Source: Candidatus Ancillula kalotermitis
Lineage (GTDB): Bacteria; Actinomycetota; Actinomycetes; Actinomycetales; Bifidobacteriaceae
Direction: 5' to 3'
Assembly: GCA_031273495.1 (NCBI GenBank)
Contig: JAISRT010000056.1
Location: forward strand, 1-48,121
DNA: 48,121 bases
Below are positions 26,257-33,401 of the stretch, piece after piece (position 1 is the first letter of the stretch; each line of letters starts with the position of its first letter). A program made the position numbers and the translations under genes. Under the pieces are notes generated by a model, which was given only the letters and a program-made list of their open reading frames with translations, was not told where the DNA came from and did not search any database.

Positions 26257-27045
26257 TTAGTCCCATGCGGTCAAAATTACCGGAGCAGCGTCAGTTACCG
26301 CAATGGTGTGTTCGAAATGTGCTCCAAGCGACCCGTCATCCGAACGGATTGTCCAGCCGTCTTGCTCGTCGATATAGATTTCATCAGTCGTCATCAACAA
26401 CCACGGCTCAATGGCAACTACAAGTCCAGGGCGCAGTTTATATCCCCTGCCGGCAACACCGTCGTTAGGTATGTGTGGGTCCCCGTGCATAATTCTGCCG
26501 ACTCCATGCCCACCGAATTCAGTGTTGATTAAAAAGCCACGCTCACTGCAGAAGTCGCCAATACTTGCGGAGATGTCGCTTACCCTGTTCCCCACGACCG
26601 CAGTGTCTATCCCAATTTGAAGTGCCTCCTGGGTAGTTTGCATTAAGTTGTCAATCTCGGCAGTGCGCAACTTCGGGTCTTCATCCTCGCCAATCAGGAT
26701 TGAGAATGCCGAGTCAGCGACCCACCCGTTCACTGAGCAGGCAAAATCTAGACTCAAAAGGTCACCGCGCTGGAGTGTGTAGTCAAAAGGCTTACCGTGC
26801 AGAACCGCATCGTTCACGCTCGTGCAAATATAGTGCCCGAAAGGTCCCACACCAAATGATGGCTCGTAATCGACATAGCAACTTTTCGCACCACGCTTCG
26901 CTATCATACTGTGCACAATTTCGTCAATCTCAAGAAGATTCATACCGTGTTTTACTGTAGAGTTGAGCGCCTGAAGCACTTCGGCAACAAATTTCCCCGC
27001 TGGCTTCATCTCTTCAATCTCGCTCTTTGACCTAATCTCTATCAT
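26257..27045 (-). CDS. map: Methionine aminopeptidase, type I
   Basis: This 262-residue enzyme removes the initiator methionine after deformylation. The metal ligands of the family can be seen: Asp in SLDFACSVNGWVADSAFS (two Asp), His in GGHGVGRIMH, Glu in VAIEPWLL and Glu in HFEHTIAVT. The cap residue His is in GHYICTSVND. The ATG follows the hisA TAG directly, with GAGAGG six bases upstream, so the two are co-transcribed. The def gene that feeds it substrates is in another operon at 14306. Confidence 0.96.
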   Translation of the reverse strand: MIEIRSKSEIEEMKPAGKFVAEVLQALNSTVKHGMNLLEIDEIVHSMIAKRGAKSCYVDYEPSFGVGPFGHYICTSVNDAVLHGKPFDYTLQRGDLLSLDFACSVNGWVADSAFSILIGEDEDPKLRTAEIDNLMQTTQEALQIGIDTAVVGNRVSDISASIGDFCSERGFLINTEFGGHGVGRIMHGDPHIPNDGVAGRGYKLRPGLVVAIEPWLLMTTDEIYIDEQDGWTIRSDDGSLGAHFEHTIAVTDAAPVILTAWD

Positions 27046-27843
27046 CTACATCCTCTCAATCTGTGCCACTTCAATCGCCTCTTCAAGGCTAAATGCACCA
27101 GAATACATTGCCTTCCCGAATATCACGCTGTCTAGCACTCCGCCAAATTCCGCCACCAAATGCTTCAACTGGGCAATATCTTCAAGTTTCGAAACGCCTC
27201 CGCTAGCGGTAATCTTCACGTCTGCGTCACATTTCTGCACAAATTCAACAGACCGCGCCAGCAAGTCGACATTCACTCCGCTGAGCGTCCCGTCTTTAGT
27301 CACATCAGTGATGACGAACCTTGACGCGCCGTAAGAAAACAACTTGTCCATGCTCTCCCAGATGTTGCCACCGTCTTTTGTCCACCCTCTTGCTGCGAGA
27401 GTTTCTCCACGGACGTCTAGGCCTATTGCTAGCACTTCGCGGTGTTTCTCAATCATTTGGCGCGTCCACTCAGGGTTCTCTAGTGCGGCAGTTCCGACGT
27501 TCACCCGCGCCGCGCCGCTCTGTATTGCGTGTTCAAGGCTGTTGTCGTCCCTAATCCCACCAGAGCGCTCCACTGAGATACCATATTCACTTAGCAGGCT
27601 GGTCACATCATCTAGCACTTCCACATTGTTACCATCGCCGAACGCAGCGTTCAAATCGACAAGATGTACCCACGGCGTCAACTCAGGATACACCAGACGC
27701 ATCTTCGAAAAGACCTGTATGAATTCGTGCGCTATGTCGAGCGGGGTGCCGTAGTCCGTCTTCGCACTGAGCTCCCCGCGCAGGAGGCGCACGCAACGAC
27801 CGTCCTGCACGTCAATTGCAGGTAATAAACATAACTGACTCAT
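27046..27843 (-). CDS. hisA: Phosphoribosyl isomerase PriA (HisA, probably bifunctional with TrpF)
   Basis: The (beta/alpha)8 barrel of 265 residues catalyses the ProFAR isomerase step of histidine synthesis. Actinobacterial PriA enzymes usually also carry out the TrpF step of tryptophan synthesis. Visible are the first catalytic Asp in LLPAIDVQDGRCVRL, the phosphate site SGGIRDD, GTAALENPEW, and the second catalytic Asp in VITDVTKDGTLSGVNVDLL, followed by ITASGGVSKLEDI. Whether TrpF activity is retained cannot be told without testing. I chose ATG at 27843 (MSQLCLLPA), nine bases after TACACT. The longer reading starts inside the promoter. hisH lies separately at 37281. Confidence 0.94.
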   Translation of the reverse strand: MSQLCLLPAIDVQDGRCVRLLRGELSAKTDYGTPLDIAHEFIQVFSKMRLVYPELTPWVHLVDLNAAFGDGNNVEVLDDVTSLLSEYGISVERSGGIRDDNSLEHAIQSGAARVNVGTAALENPEWTRQMIEKHREVLAIGLDVRGETLAARGWTKDGGNIWESMDKLFSYGASRFVITDVTKDGTLSGVNVDLLARSVEFVQKCDADVKITASGGVSKLEDIAQLKHLVAEFGGVLDSVIFGKAMYSGAFSLEEAIEVAQIERM

Positions 27844-27852
27844 ATTATCACT

Positions 27853-27861
27853 AGTGTAGCA
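27853..27861 (-). promoter_or_regulatory. Extended -10 of hisA-map
   Basis: TGTGCTACACT is followed by AGTGATAAT and ATG. The nine-base gap gives at most a three-base leader. A 29-bp repeat (27866-27894) lies immediately upstream. Confidence 0.7.
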
Positions 27862-27865
27862 CATT

Positions 27866-27894
27866 CCTGAGTTCTAATCGCTAGCGCAACACCC
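27866..27894 (-). repeat. 29-bp repeat upstream of hisA promoter, copy 1
   Basis: On the plus strand CCTGAGTTCTAATCGCTAG...CACCC is identical to 48004-48032. Both copies sit just upstream of a minus-strand promoter in the same relative orientation, and both are followed by a short hairpin, here the perfect palindrome CACCGCGCGGTG at 27895-27906. Confidence 0.75.
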
Positions 27895-27952
27895 CACCGC
27901 GCGGTGTGTTCATAGACCCAGCGCAGCGTGGCATAAAGCCAAGGGCAAGCGC

Positions 27953-28108
27953 GGGCTTGTCCGTCCCATGTCATTCTTGGGCTTGTCCGTCCCATGTCAT
28001 TCTTGGGCTTGTCCGCCCCATGTCATTCTTGGGCTTGTCCGTCCCATGTCATTCTTGGGCTTGTCCGTCCCATGTCATTCTTGGGCTTGTCCGTCCCATG
28101 TCATTCTT
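27953..28108 (+). repeat. 26-bp tandem array, six copies
   Basis: The unit GGGCTTGTCCGTCCCATGTC plus ATTCTT repeats head to tail at 27953, 27979, 28005, 28031, 28057 and 28083, with one base change (CCGCCCC) in the third boundary. A seventh partial unit merges into the left end of the MITE-like element at 28099. The unit is part of the A-type terminal repeat, so the array probably arose by slippage in one. There are no spacers, so it is not a CRISPR. Confidence 0.9.
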
Positions 28109-28176
28109 GGGCTTGTCCCGAGAATCCACAATGGCGCAGTGTGCACTGGACCCTCGGCATAAAGCCAAGGGTGACA
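28099..28176 (+). mobile_element. MITE-like element without the 81-bp core (78 bp)
   Basis: Left end 28099-28126 and right end 28149-28176 match those of the elements at 4380 and 6898. The interior is only 22 bases and retains CACAATGGCGCAGTGTGCACTG. The length is 81 bases less than the 159-bp form. Confidence 0.7.
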
Positions 28177-28224
28177 TAGGGCGTAAAGCCAAGGGTGACA
28201 TAGGGCATAAAGCCAAGGGTGACA
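28177..28224 (+). repeat. Two 24-bp tandem copies of the B repeat
   Basis: TAGGGCGTAAAGCC...GGTGACA and TAGGGCATAAAGCC...GGTGACA follow directly after the right end of the element at 28099-28176, extending it as a short tandem array. Confidence 0.75.
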
Positions 28225-28243
28225 TTTGCTACGCTGGGCGCCA

Positions 28244-28267
28244 TGCGAATGAAGTTAGTGCTATACT
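28244..28267 (+). promoter_or_regulatory. Extended -10 of leaderless prfB with GCGAATGAAGTT module
   Basis: GCGAATGAAGTTAGTGCTATACT is followed by ATAAGT and then ATT at 28274. The same module lies before crgA and glnQ, where ATG takes the place of ATT. Confidence 0.75.
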
Positions 28268-28273
28268 ATAAGT

Positions 28274-29389
28274 ATTAGAGAGCAACTAGACGAGTTAAGG
28301 CGCAAGTATAAGCAAATACTTGGCGTGATTGAGTATGACGCAAAGAAAAAGAAGCTCGATGAACTTCAGGCGCAGCTCAATGCACCTGATGTGTGGGACA
28401 CACCAGACGTCGCGCAGAAACTCGGGCAGCAGTTGAGTACATTAAAACTTGCACTTTCTCAAGTAGACAGCCTCAGGAGTGGGATTTCCAATGTCGAAGT
28501 ATACGGCGAAATGATTGAGGAGTTGAAGATGTCCGGCGGCGCGGAGTCAGAAATAGTAGAGATGCAGAAGGATTGTCAAACTGAGCTGGACACGCTACGC
28601 AAGATTGCTGACGCACTAGAGATTCAGACGCTACTTAACCAGAAGTTTGACCAGCGGGGCGCGATAATTAGTATTCGATCGGGTGCAGGAGGGGTCGATG
28701 CGGCAGACTGGGCCGAGATGTTACTCAGGATGTATCAGCGTTATTTCGAGCAGAACCAGATACCATTCAAAGTCGATGACATTTCGTATTCCGAAGAGGC
28801 TGGCATCAAAAGTGCAACTGTTGAGATTGATTCGCCCTACGCTTTCGGCAAGTTGGCAACGGAGGCGGGGACCCACAGACTGGTCAGAATCAGCCCATTC
28901 AATGCGCAAAGTAAACGCCAGACGAGTTTTGCTGCAGTTGAAGTCATACCGCTAATCGAGTCGACCGATGAAATCGCGATCCCTGACACCGACATTAAAA
29001 TTGACGTCTTTCGCGCATCTGGACCTGGTGGTCAATGCGTAAATACTACTGACTCGGCTGTGAGGATAACCCACCTGCCAACAAATACCGTTGTGTCAAT
29101 GCAGAACGAGAAGTCACAGATCCAGAACCGTGCGGCCGCGATGAGAGTGCTACAGTCGCGTCTACTACTGATTAAACAGGCAGAGGAGGCAGCGCAGAAG
29201 AAGGAACTTGCAGGGAATATTACCGCGTCCTGGGGTGACCAAATTCGCAACTATGTGCTACACCCGTATCAAATGGTCAAGGATCTGCGCACGCTTGTCC
29301 AGACGGCGCAAACTGCAGCAGTGCTAAACGGTGACCTCGAACAATTCATCGACGCCGGGGTCCGCTGGAGGGCAAAGGGTGCGCAATAA
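28274..29389 (+). CDS. prfB: Peptide chain release factor 2, probable ATT start
   Basis: RF2 ends translation at UGA and UAA. Seen are the stop-codon motif SPF in RISPFNAQSKRQTSF at about residue 210 and the GGQ motif in SGPGGQCVNTTDSAVRITHLPT at about 257. The reading frame has ATT at 28274, exactly six bases after TATACT. From there the protein is 371 residues, and residues 1-18 (REQLDELRRKYKQILGVIEYD onward) align with the family's first helix, as in E. coli before YLDYDAKKERLEEV. The first standard start, GTG at 28325, would give 354 residues, has no ribosome-binding site and drops this helix. The programmed +1 frameshift site of many RF2 genes is absent. ftsE, ftsX and smpB, which often follow, are not here. 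Confidence 0.94.
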   Translation: MREQLDELRRKYKQILGVIEYDAKKKKLDELQAQLNAPDVWDTPDVAQKLGQQLSTLKLALSQVDSLRSGISNVEVYGEMIEELKMSGGAESEIVEMQKDCQTELDTLRKIADALEIQTLLNQKFDQRGAIISIRSGAGGVDAADWAEMLLRMYQRYFEQNQIPFKVDDISYSEEAGIKSATVEIDSPYAFGKLATEAGTHRLVRISPFNAQSKRQTSFAAVEVIPLIESTDEIAIPDTDIKIDVFRASGPGGQCVNTTDSAVRITHLPTNTVVSMQNEKSQIQNRAAAMRVLQSRLLLIKQAEEAAQKKELAGNITASWGDQIRNYVLHPYQMVKDLRTLVQTAQTAAVLNGDLEQFIDAGVRWRAKGAQ

Positions 29390-29444
29390 TGGGTGGGTAT
29401 GCCGTAAAATCGCGGTGCACTTTCATGCTATCTGCTAGTTGAAC

Positions 29445-30620
29445 CTATACCTTGAGCAGTTCCCGCACCTGGTGCTGGACAAGTTCCTCGAGGCACACTA
29501 ACCTCTCCTCGGGCAGGTTATGCTCCGGGTGCCTTACGAACTTAAAGTCAATGAGCTTCTCGACGTTCTTGATGTCGTCCGCTGTAGAGAACTTCTTCGC
29601 AGTGACTACAAAGTCGTCGTATGCCTTGGGGAGGCGTTCACTCATAAACTCTCGCCAGTTTTCTAAATCATCGGACATACCGCTCCACAGCAGGGACAAT
29701 CCGTTGTCAAAAATCGGTGCTGGCTTGATGATCTTGTTCTTGTGGCTATCAATGAGCACACCGAAGTTGCCGAAGTGGCGGTCCTCATTAATAATTATGG
29801 CGTCTAGAATTAGCAGGTTACTCAAACTCTTCTCAAAGGACATATCGGTTCCGACTAGTTCGTTCTCCTCGTCGAGTTGTTTATAAAACTCGAGCACACC
29901 TTCCATACCGCCATGCTTCACCAGACGTCCGATAGAGATGTATGAGAGGTCAATATTTGTCCAGAGCTTGCAGACACTACAGATTTGCTCCTTCCAGAGC
30001 TCCAAATCATACTCAGTGCTGTTGTAGCCTAGTGCCCTAGCAATCTGACTAGCATAATACTCACTGTAGGGTTCATTACCTGCGTTGGCGAATCCTGAAG
30101 TGCCACCCTTGTAGAGGTATGTATCACCGTCAATTTTTCTCCACGCCTTTGGGAGCATACCCCCAGTTGTGAACTCGGGGCTCGTTGTTGTGCCAGGGTG
30201 CGAGAAACTTCCTATACCATTGAACGCAATCTCCGATATGAAGTCAGTGAATTTGTTCTCATACAGGTTACAGTTACTAAAAGGTTCAGAAAACCCCTCG
30301 GGAGCAATCCAAAAACTATCATTTAGCGACATTCCAAAGCAGATGTCAATCACCGACTGTGTATGCTTAAGGTTGAGCCCCACTTTTGACAGGAAATTGT
30401 CAACATACGCCCTGTTCTTAGGGATTGTCCGCTTGCGAATCCACTTCTCTAGCCCGACGTCGGTAAGCTCTAAGTCAAGCGGTAGGCGCCACTTGTTCTC
30501 GTCATAGACTTTCTCGATGTGGCAGACGAAATTGCCCTCATTGTTCTTCGAAGGTGTGTACTCGAGGAGGTCAAAGTCATAGACCTTGAGCGTTCGCGTA
30601 ATCGGTTCAGTTTGCGTCAT
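29445..30620 (-). CDS. HipA-like kinase-domain protein
   Basis: The 391-residue protein has the C-terminal kinase core of the HipA family: TYLYKGGTSGFANAGNEPYSEYYASQIARALG (nucleotide lysine and C-helix) at about residues 165-197, the catalytic IINEDRHFGNFGVLID near residue 272, and the metal-binding PIFDNGLSLLW near residue 295. HipA kinases phosphorylate targets such as GltX and act as toxins, but single-gene homologues with other roles exist. The N-terminal 150 residues match no domain I recognise. No HipB-like DNA-binding antitoxin gene is adjacent. The ATG at 30620 is six bases after TGCTATACT; a GTG two codons upstream lies within the six-base gap. It shares a 49-bp divergent promoter region with cca. 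Confidence 0.78.
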   Translation of the reverse strand: MTQTEPITRTLKVYDFDLLEYTPSKNNEGNFVCHIEKVYDENKWRLPLDLELTDVGLEKWIRKRTIPKNRAYVDNFLSKVGLNLKHTQSVIDICFGMSLNDSFWIAPEGFSEPFSNCNLYENKFTDFISEIAFNGIGSFSHPGTTTSPEFTTGGMLPKAWRKIDGDTYLYKGGTSGFANAGNEPYSEYYASQIARALGYNSTEYDLELWKEQICSVCKLWTNIDLSYISIGRLVKHGGMEGVLEFYKQLDEENELVGTDMSFEKSLSNLLILDAIIINEDRHFGNFGVLIDSHKNKIIKPAPIFDNGLSLLWSGMSDDLENWREFMSERLPKAYDDFVVTAKKFSTADDIKNVEKLIDFKFVRHPEHNLPEERLVCLEELVQHQVRELLKV

Positions 30621-30626
30621 AGTCAC

Positions 30627-30661
30627 AGTATAGCACAGTTGGCAGCGGGTTGTGCTATACT
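30627..30661. promoter_or_regulatory. Divergent palindromic promoter pair (HipA-like / cca)
   Basis: AGTATAGCACA (30627-30637) and TGTGCTATACT (30651-30661) form a perfect 11-bp inverted repeat with a 13-base centre. Each arm is the extended -10 of one gene. The left arm reads to the HipA-like ATG with six bases between; the right arm reads to the cca ATG at 30670 with eight. Confidence 0.8.
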
Positions 30662-30669
30662 AGTGCTGA

Positions 30670-32085
30670 ATGTTTGAGGTTAATGAAGTTGCACTAGAGT
30701 TAGGGCGCTTATTTAAGGATGCTGGGTTCGAATTAGCCCTCGTCGGTGGCTCTGTGCGCGATGTAATTCTGCAAAGGGAGAGTGATGATCTGGACTTCAC
30801 GACAAACGCAGAACCTGAACAAACTCTAAGAGTTCTACGCCCGTTCGTAGATGACATCTGGGATATAGGCAAAAAATTCGGCACTATTGGCGGCAACAAG
30901 ACGGCGAACGGTGAGACTGTGAAAATCGAAATCACTACTTACCGCACAGATGAATACGACCCCGAGTCACGCAAACCTCTTGTGAAGTATGGAAAAACTA
31001 TTGAGTCCGATTTGTCAAGGCGTGACTTTACCGTGAACTCTATTGCGCTGCGACTGCCCGAACTTGAGTTAGTCGACCCCTTCAACGGTATTTCAGACAT
31101 TGCCCAGCAGATTCTACGCACCCCGATTGAGCCAGAGAAATCGTTCGATGATGACCCACTACGGATGATGAGAGCAGTCCGGTTCATTTCCACACTCGGC
31201 TTCTCAATTGAGACTGAGACAGCAAGCGCAATCTTGAAGATGGCGAATAGACTTGAAATAGTCTCTAAGGAGCGTATCCGTGATGAATTCTGCAAACTGT
31301 TGATGGGTGACGACCCCGCGCGTGGCATCGAAGAGATGATTGGGTTCGGCCTGAATGACTTCGTTATCCCGGAACTTGAGGAACTTAAAATGGAAATTGA
31401 CCCTGCGCACCACCATAAAGATGTTTACGACCACAGCCTTAAAGTCCTACAAAACGCAATCTCACTAGAGGAGAAGTATCTCGGAGGCAAAGATTTGACG
31501 ATGCGGCTGACTGCACTTCTGCATGACATCGGGAAACCAGTGACTAGGAAATTCGAGAGTGGGAATAAAGTGTCGTTCCGCCTCCACGACGTTGTGGGCG
31601 CCAAAATCGCCAAGAGCAGACTGCAAACACTGAAATTCGACAAGCAGACAATTAGTTCAGTAGAGAAACTTATCGAGCTCCATATGCGCTTCTACGGCTA
31701 CGGCGACGTAAAGTGGACCGACTCCGCAGTGCGCAGGTATGTGGTAGATGCAGGTGATGAGTTGGCTAGACTACACGTTTTGACTCGGAGCGACGTCACG
31801 ACCAAGAACGCCAACAAAGCGAACCGGCTGGCGAACGCGTATGATGACATAGAGGAGCGTATCGTCAAAATAAAAGAGCAGGAACAGTTCGAAAAAATCC
31901 GCCCCGACCTCGACGGTAATGAAATCAAGACCCTCCTCAATATCGACCAGGATAACCCAAAGGAGCGGTGGAAAATTGGCAAGGCGTATAAATATATGCT
32001 AAGCTACCGTATAGAAAACGGCCCTGTCAGCAAGGAGCAGGCGGCAGAAATACTACTACACTGGGCAAAGGAGAACTTACCCTAG
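30670..32085 (+). CDS. cca: CCA tRNA nucleotidyltransferase
   Basis: This 471-residue class II enzyme adds or repairs the 3' CCA of tRNA. It has the nucleotidyltransferase motif LVGGSVRDVIL and DDLDFTTNA at residues 20-45, the basic motif SDLSRRDFTVNSIAL near 117, the template motif EDPLRMMRAVRF-like block DDPLRMMRAVRFISTLG near 160, and an HD domain with HHKDVYDHSLKVL and LLHDIGKP near 246-290. It overlaps the convergent rarA by nine bases at the 3' end. Confidence 0.96.
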   Translation: MFEVNEVALELGRLFKDAGFELALVGGSVRDVILQRESDDLDFTTNAEPEQTLRVLRPFVDDIWDIGKKFGTIGGNKTANGETVKIEITTYRTDEYDPESRKPLVKYGKTIESDLSRRDFTVNSIALRLPELELVDPFNGISDIAQQILRTPIEPEKSFDDDPLRMMRAVRFISTLGFSIETETASAILKMANRLEIVSKERIRDEFCKLLMGDDPARGIEEMIGFGLNDFVIPELEELKMEIDPAHHHKDVYDHSLKVLQNAISLEEKYLGGKDLTMRLTALLHDIGKPVTRKFESGNKVSFRLHDVVGAKIAKSRLQTLKFDKQTISSVEKLIELHMRFYGYGDVKWTDSAVRRYVVDAGDELARLHVLTRSDVTTKNANKANRLANAYDDIEERIVKIKEQEQFEKIRPDLDGNEIKTLLNIDQDNPKERWKIGKAYKYMLSYRIENGPVSKEQAAEILLHWAKENLP

Positions 32086-33363
32086 CACGCTCCTTAACTT
32101 CTCCAGCGTTTGCGAAAAATGCTTCTCGCGCCCGTGCGCAGTCGGATTGTAATAATGTGTGCCCAGTAGTTCGTCTGGGAGATACTGCTGCTTCACGAAA
32201 TGACCAGGAAAGTCATGAGCATATTTATAGTCTAGACCGTGCCCAATCGTCTTGCTGCCCGAATAATGTGCATCGCGCAAGTGTTTTGGCACCGTGCCGT
32301 CTTTCCCAGACTTGACATCTAGGACTGCTTGACCGATCGCTAGTGTAACTGCATTAGACTTTGGCGCCAACGCTATGTGAATCACCGCTTGCGCAAGGAT
32401 CAACTGCGCCTCAGGGAACCCGATTCGTTCTACTGCCTGCGCCGCAGATGTGGCAACAACAAGGGCTAGTGGGTCCGCCATGGCGACCTCTTCAGACGCG
32501 GCAATCATAATCCTCCTGGCGATAAACCGCGGGTCCTCCCCCGCCACAATCATCCTCGCCAAATAGTGCAAGCTCGCGTCGACGTCAGACCCACGCATCG
32601 ACTTGATGAACGCCGACGTGATGTCATAATGCTGGTCGCCTGCACGGTCATACTTAATATACGCGATGTCGAGCGCCTGTTCAAGTGTCTTCACAGTAAT
32701 CTTCTTGTTTACGCCGGCGGCTGCCTCGAGAATAGTCAATGTTTTCCTGGCATCATGGCCTGACAGTTTGACTAGCATATCCTTAGCGTCATCATCAATG
32801 CTCACCTTCGAGTTGAGCCCGTCCGTAGATTTTAATGCTCGCTGAATCAGTTTCTCTATATCATCAGGTGAAAGTGGCTCGAGCGTCAGCATTATCGAAC
32901 GCGAAAGGAGCGGACTGATTACGGAGAAATACGGGTTCTCAGTCGTCGCGGCAACCAGTATTATGAAGCGGTTCTCAACAGAAGGCAGTAGGGCATCTTG
33001 CTGCGCCTTTGAGAAACGGTGCACCTCATCTATAAATAGCACTGTCTCGACGCCTTCATGTGCCAGTCGAGATTTCGCCTCTTCGACAACTTGCCGAACT
33101 TCCTTGACACCAGCGGACACTGCGGAAAGTTCCACAAAGTGACGCTTACTGTTCTTCGATATCAGATACGCCAGAGTAGTTTTTCCACACCCCGCAGGAC
33201 CCCAAAGAATCACAGACCCTGGAACACTTATTGCGGACCCCGACGGGTCAATCAACCTCCTAAGCGGACTACCCTTCTTTAACAGCGCTTCCTGCCCCAG
33301 CACATCCTCAACCCTCTGCGGGCGCATTCTGACTGCAAGCGGCAAATGTTGTGTGGAATTCAT
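32077..33363 (-). CDS. rarA: Replication-associated recombination protein A (AAA ATPase)
   Basis: The 428-residue RarA/MgsA protein acts at stalled forks. Motifs: LAVRMRPQRVEDVLGQ, Walker A LWGPAGCGKTTLA near residue 53, Walker B TVLFIDEVHRFSKAQQDALLP near 107, sensor 1 ILVAATTENPYFSV, and the C-terminal tetramerisation domain with SMRGSDVDASLHYLARM and the final LPDELLGTHYYNPT. The start ATG at 33363 follows GGGGGG by four bases and lies 38 bases after hisS, so the two are probably co-transcribed. The last codons overlap those of cca. Confidence 0.96.
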   Translation of the reverse strand: MNSTQHLPLAVRMRPQRVEDVLGQEALLKKGSPLRRLIDPSGSAISVPGSVILWGPAGCGKTTLAYLISKNSKRHFVELSAVSAGVKEVRQVVEEAKSRLAHEGVETVLFIDEVHRFSKAQQDALLPSVENRFIILVAATTENPYFSVISPLLSRSIMLTLEPLSPDDIEKLIQRALKSTDGLNSKVSIDDDAKDMLVKLSGHDARKTLTILEAAAGVNKKITVKTLEQALDIAYIKYDRAGDQHYDITSAFIKSMRGSDVDASLHYLARMIVAGEDPRFIARRIMIAASEEVAMADPLALVVATSAAQAVERIGFPEAQLILAQAVIHIALAPKSNAVTLAIGQAVLDVKSGKDGTVPKHLRDAHYSGSKTIGHGLDYKYAHDFPGHFVKQQYLPDELLGTHYYNPTAHGREKHFSQTLEKLRSVLG

Positions 33364-33401
33364 ACTACCCCCCAGTTCAGACTAGCGTACTGTAATTCGC
33401 A

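Noticed and set aside
27953-28108. Regular 26-bp repeats as a CRISPR array
   Set aside because: The units are directly head to tail with no unique spacers, and no cas genes are present.
27906-28271. An open frame of 121 codons with repeating HSWACPSHVILGLVRPM
   Set aside because: It is the translation of the 26-bp tandem array; 26 is not a multiple of 3, so all frames stay open, and there is no ribosome-binding site or promoter.
28274-28360. A programmed +1 frameshift in prfB
   Set aside because: The frame is continuous and no CTT TGA-type site occurs at the equivalent position.
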